From an uncultured Ruminococcus sp. (GTDB lineage Bacteria > Bacillota > Clostridia > Oscillospirales > Ruminococcaceae), in contig CAMOEP010000162.1 of NCBI GenBank assembly GCA_946612185.1, positions 1 through 5,890 of the forward strand: a stretch of 5,890 nt of DNA, written 5' to 3'. A model generated the notes under the pieces. The model saw nothing but the letters and a program-made list of their open reading frames with translations, was not told where the DNA came from and made no database searches. This document shows positions 5,164 through 5,890 of the stretch, in pieces. Every line of letters begins with the position of its first letter. The first letter of the stretch is position 1. The translations under genes were made by a program, and so were the position numbers.

Positions 5164-5406
5164 TCATTTGAGATATGACCTTACAAGCACTATGAGCAGC
5201 TCATCACGGTCGATGTGGCGTATCAGATTTCTTGCGTTGTTGTAGGTCGTTATGTAGGTCGGATCCTCTGACAGGATATAGCCTACGATCTGATTTATCG
5301 GATTATAGCCCTTCTGAACAAGCGCATCATAGATGATGGTAAGATTCTTTTTCAGCTCTGCTTCCTTATCTTCGTTGACAGAGAAGGTCATTGTCTTGTC
5401 GAACAT
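5164..5406 (-). CDS. ireB: IreB family regulatory phosphoprotein (UPF0297/DUF965)
   Basis: This is an 80-aa cytosolic protein. The start at ATG 5406 is supported by GGAGG 9 nt upstream and by matching the family N-terminus; a start at 5448 would add 14 residues lying within the leader. Family blocks are [17 protein letters not shown] (6-22), [27 protein letters not shown] and [16 protein letters not shown], and the length is full for the family. In Enterococcus faecalis, IreB is phosphorylated on N-terminal threonines by the PASTA kinase IreK and affects cephalosporin tolerance. Here Thr5 and Thr7 are the candidate sites (inference). In many Firmicutes ireB lies with alaS, ruvX and a DUF1292 gene. 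Here the downstream partners are missing and a mobile element follows 9 bp after the stop. Confidence 0.93.
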   Translation of the reverse strand: MFDKTMTFSVNEDKEAELKKNLTIIYDALVQKGYNPINQIVGYILSEDPTYITTYNNARNLIRHIDRDELLIVLVRSYLK

Positions 5407-5468
5407 TGTTTTCAGCCTCCTGTGTGTAAATTGCTTCAATGATCGCAAATCAAAAAAGCTCTCTATAT

Positions 5469-5497
5469 ATTATAACCTAAAACCGTATATAATGCAA
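5469..5497 (-). promoter_or_regulatory. Sigma-A-type promoter of ireB
   Basis: On the minus strand a perfect TATAAT (5474-5469) lies 17 bp downstream of TTGCAT (5497-5492; 3 of 6 consensus). Transcription should start near 5462, giving a leader of about 56 nt. This indicates that ireB is transcribed separately from the DUF1540 gene. Confidence 0.75.
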
Positions 5498-5594
5498 GTG
5501 AAAATGAAAAAAATTCAGCAATTATTTAAAGATTGAGTAAATCTTTGTCAGATATGCACAAATATGACCGGGCTAAAACTTACAAAATATGTAG

Positions 5595-5613
5595 CCAGGA
5601 CATAAAGTCCTGG
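5595..5613 (-). terminator. Terminator-like hairpin after the DUF1540 gene
   Basis: A perfect 7-bp stem pairs CCAGGAC with GTCCTGG around a 5-nt loop, 7 bp after the DUF1540 stop codon. The following minus-strand sequence (CTACATATTTTG) has only a short, delayed T-run, so termination may be inefficient, or the hairpin may mainly protect the 3' end. Confidence 0.5.
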
Positions 5614-5620
5614 TAAAGGT

Positions 5621-5803
5621 TTACTGACAGCAGCCTGTACGCTTTACGAAGCTGTTGCAGTCGGTACATTCGGGAACGGTGGGGTTTTCCTCATGAGTAC
5701 CCACGGAAATGCAGCCCAGTGAGCAGTAGTCCTCAGTGACCATATTATGCAGACATTGGGACACGCTGCATCTGATATTATCGTTTTTCTTCTTGTCGCT
5801 CAT
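5621..5803 (-). CDS. Small Cys-rich DUF1540 protein
   Basis: This is a 60-aa protein; ATG 5803 has GGAGG (5817-5813) 9 nt upstream. After a charged start (SDKKKND) come Cys12, Cys17, His19, Cys27, Cys31, His37, Cys46, Cys49, Cys58 and Cys59. The pattern includes CSVSQCLHN, YCSLGCISVGTHE and PECTDCNSF, which are typical of DUF1540. Eight cysteines and two histidines in a soluble small protein suggest metal (zinc) binding, but no function is established. There is no signal peptide or membrane segment. The gene is followed by its own hairpin and then the separate ireB promoter, so it is probably monocistronic or the last gene of a transcript entering from the right. A convincing promoter was not found in the few bases before the edge repeat. 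Confidence 0.85.
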   Translation of the reverse strand: MSDKKKNDNIRCSVSQCLHNMVTEDYCSLGCISVGTHEENPTVPECTDCNSFVKRTGCCQ

Positions 5804-5836
5804 AGTTTTTTACCTCCGAAAAAATATTAGCTTAGT

Positions 5837-5890
5837 TAAGGCAACACCGCACAAAGACCGCCTGACGGCTTTGCGGCACATCTGCTTGCA
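5837..5890. repeat. Start of a second repeat-like element, cut by the window edge
   Basis: Beginning at about AAGGCAACACCGCACAAAG, this stretch is GC-rich compared with the AT-rich DNA before it. It forms a nested hairpin: CCGCACAAAG (5847-5856) with CTTTGCGG (5869-5876), one bulged C, and CCG/CGG at the tip. It has no start codon or ribosome binding site. It resembles, from memory, intergenic repeats of Ruminococcus-type genomes. The other end is outside the window, so this is tentative. Confidence 0.4.

Noticed and set aside
5333..5536. A 67-residue plus-strand frame opposite the start of ireB
   Set aside because: It is antisense to ireB and its promoter, and it has no ribosome binding site.

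Overview
The window looks like a chromosomal segment of a cellulosome-producing Ruminococcus (Clostridia, Oscillospirales), closest in style to R. flavefaciens or R. champanellensis. The main evidence is a secreted family GH5 endoglucanase with a Thr-rich linker and a C-terminal type-I-like dockerin. Low-GC Gram-positive gene families support this: YetF/DUF421, DUF4363, a PdaA-like deacetylase, IreB and DUF1540. Nearly every gene has a strong GGAGG ribosome binding site. The species assignment is inference.

Layout, left to right. (1) Bases 1-103 (-) hold the start of an unrecognised gene, with a sigma-A-type promoter whose spacer carries a perfect 12-bp palindrome. (2) Bases 104-447 hold no gene. 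They contain the divergent control region and an inverted-repeat element (295-418) built from heptamer iterons, ending just before the next ribosome binding site. (3) Bases 448-1483 (+) are a two-gene operon: a YetF/DUF421 membrane protein and an overlapping DUF4363 protein. (4) Bases 1484-1771 hold a strong promoter and a leader of about 105 nt with two predicted hairpins and a repeated 10-mer. (5) Bases 1772-3985 (+) encode the 737-aa GH5 cellulase, which includes two related, unassigned modules between the catalytic domain and the dockerin. A hairpin terminator follows. (6) Convergent to it, 4101-4838 (-) is a PdaA-type polysaccharide deacetylase preceded by a sigma-G-like promoter. (7) Bases 4908-4939 (-) are a rho-independent terminator and 4941-5154 a 214-bp MITE-like element. 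(8) Bases 5164-5406 (-) are ireB, with a clear promoter. (9) Bases 5621-5803 (-) are a small Cys-rich DUF1540 gene. (10) From about 5835 another repeat-like sequence runs off the window.

Functionally the window mixes one plant-cell-wall-degradation gene with envelope and sporulation-type genes: a cortex-type peptidoglycan deacetylase, a PASTA-kinase regulator, and the YetF/DUF4363 pair. There is no sign of one multi-gene system spanning the window. The least explained parts are the structured leader of the cellulase, its two middle modules, and the small repeats placed exactly at gene borders. The strongest regulatory inference is the sigma-G-like promoter in front of the PdaA homologue.
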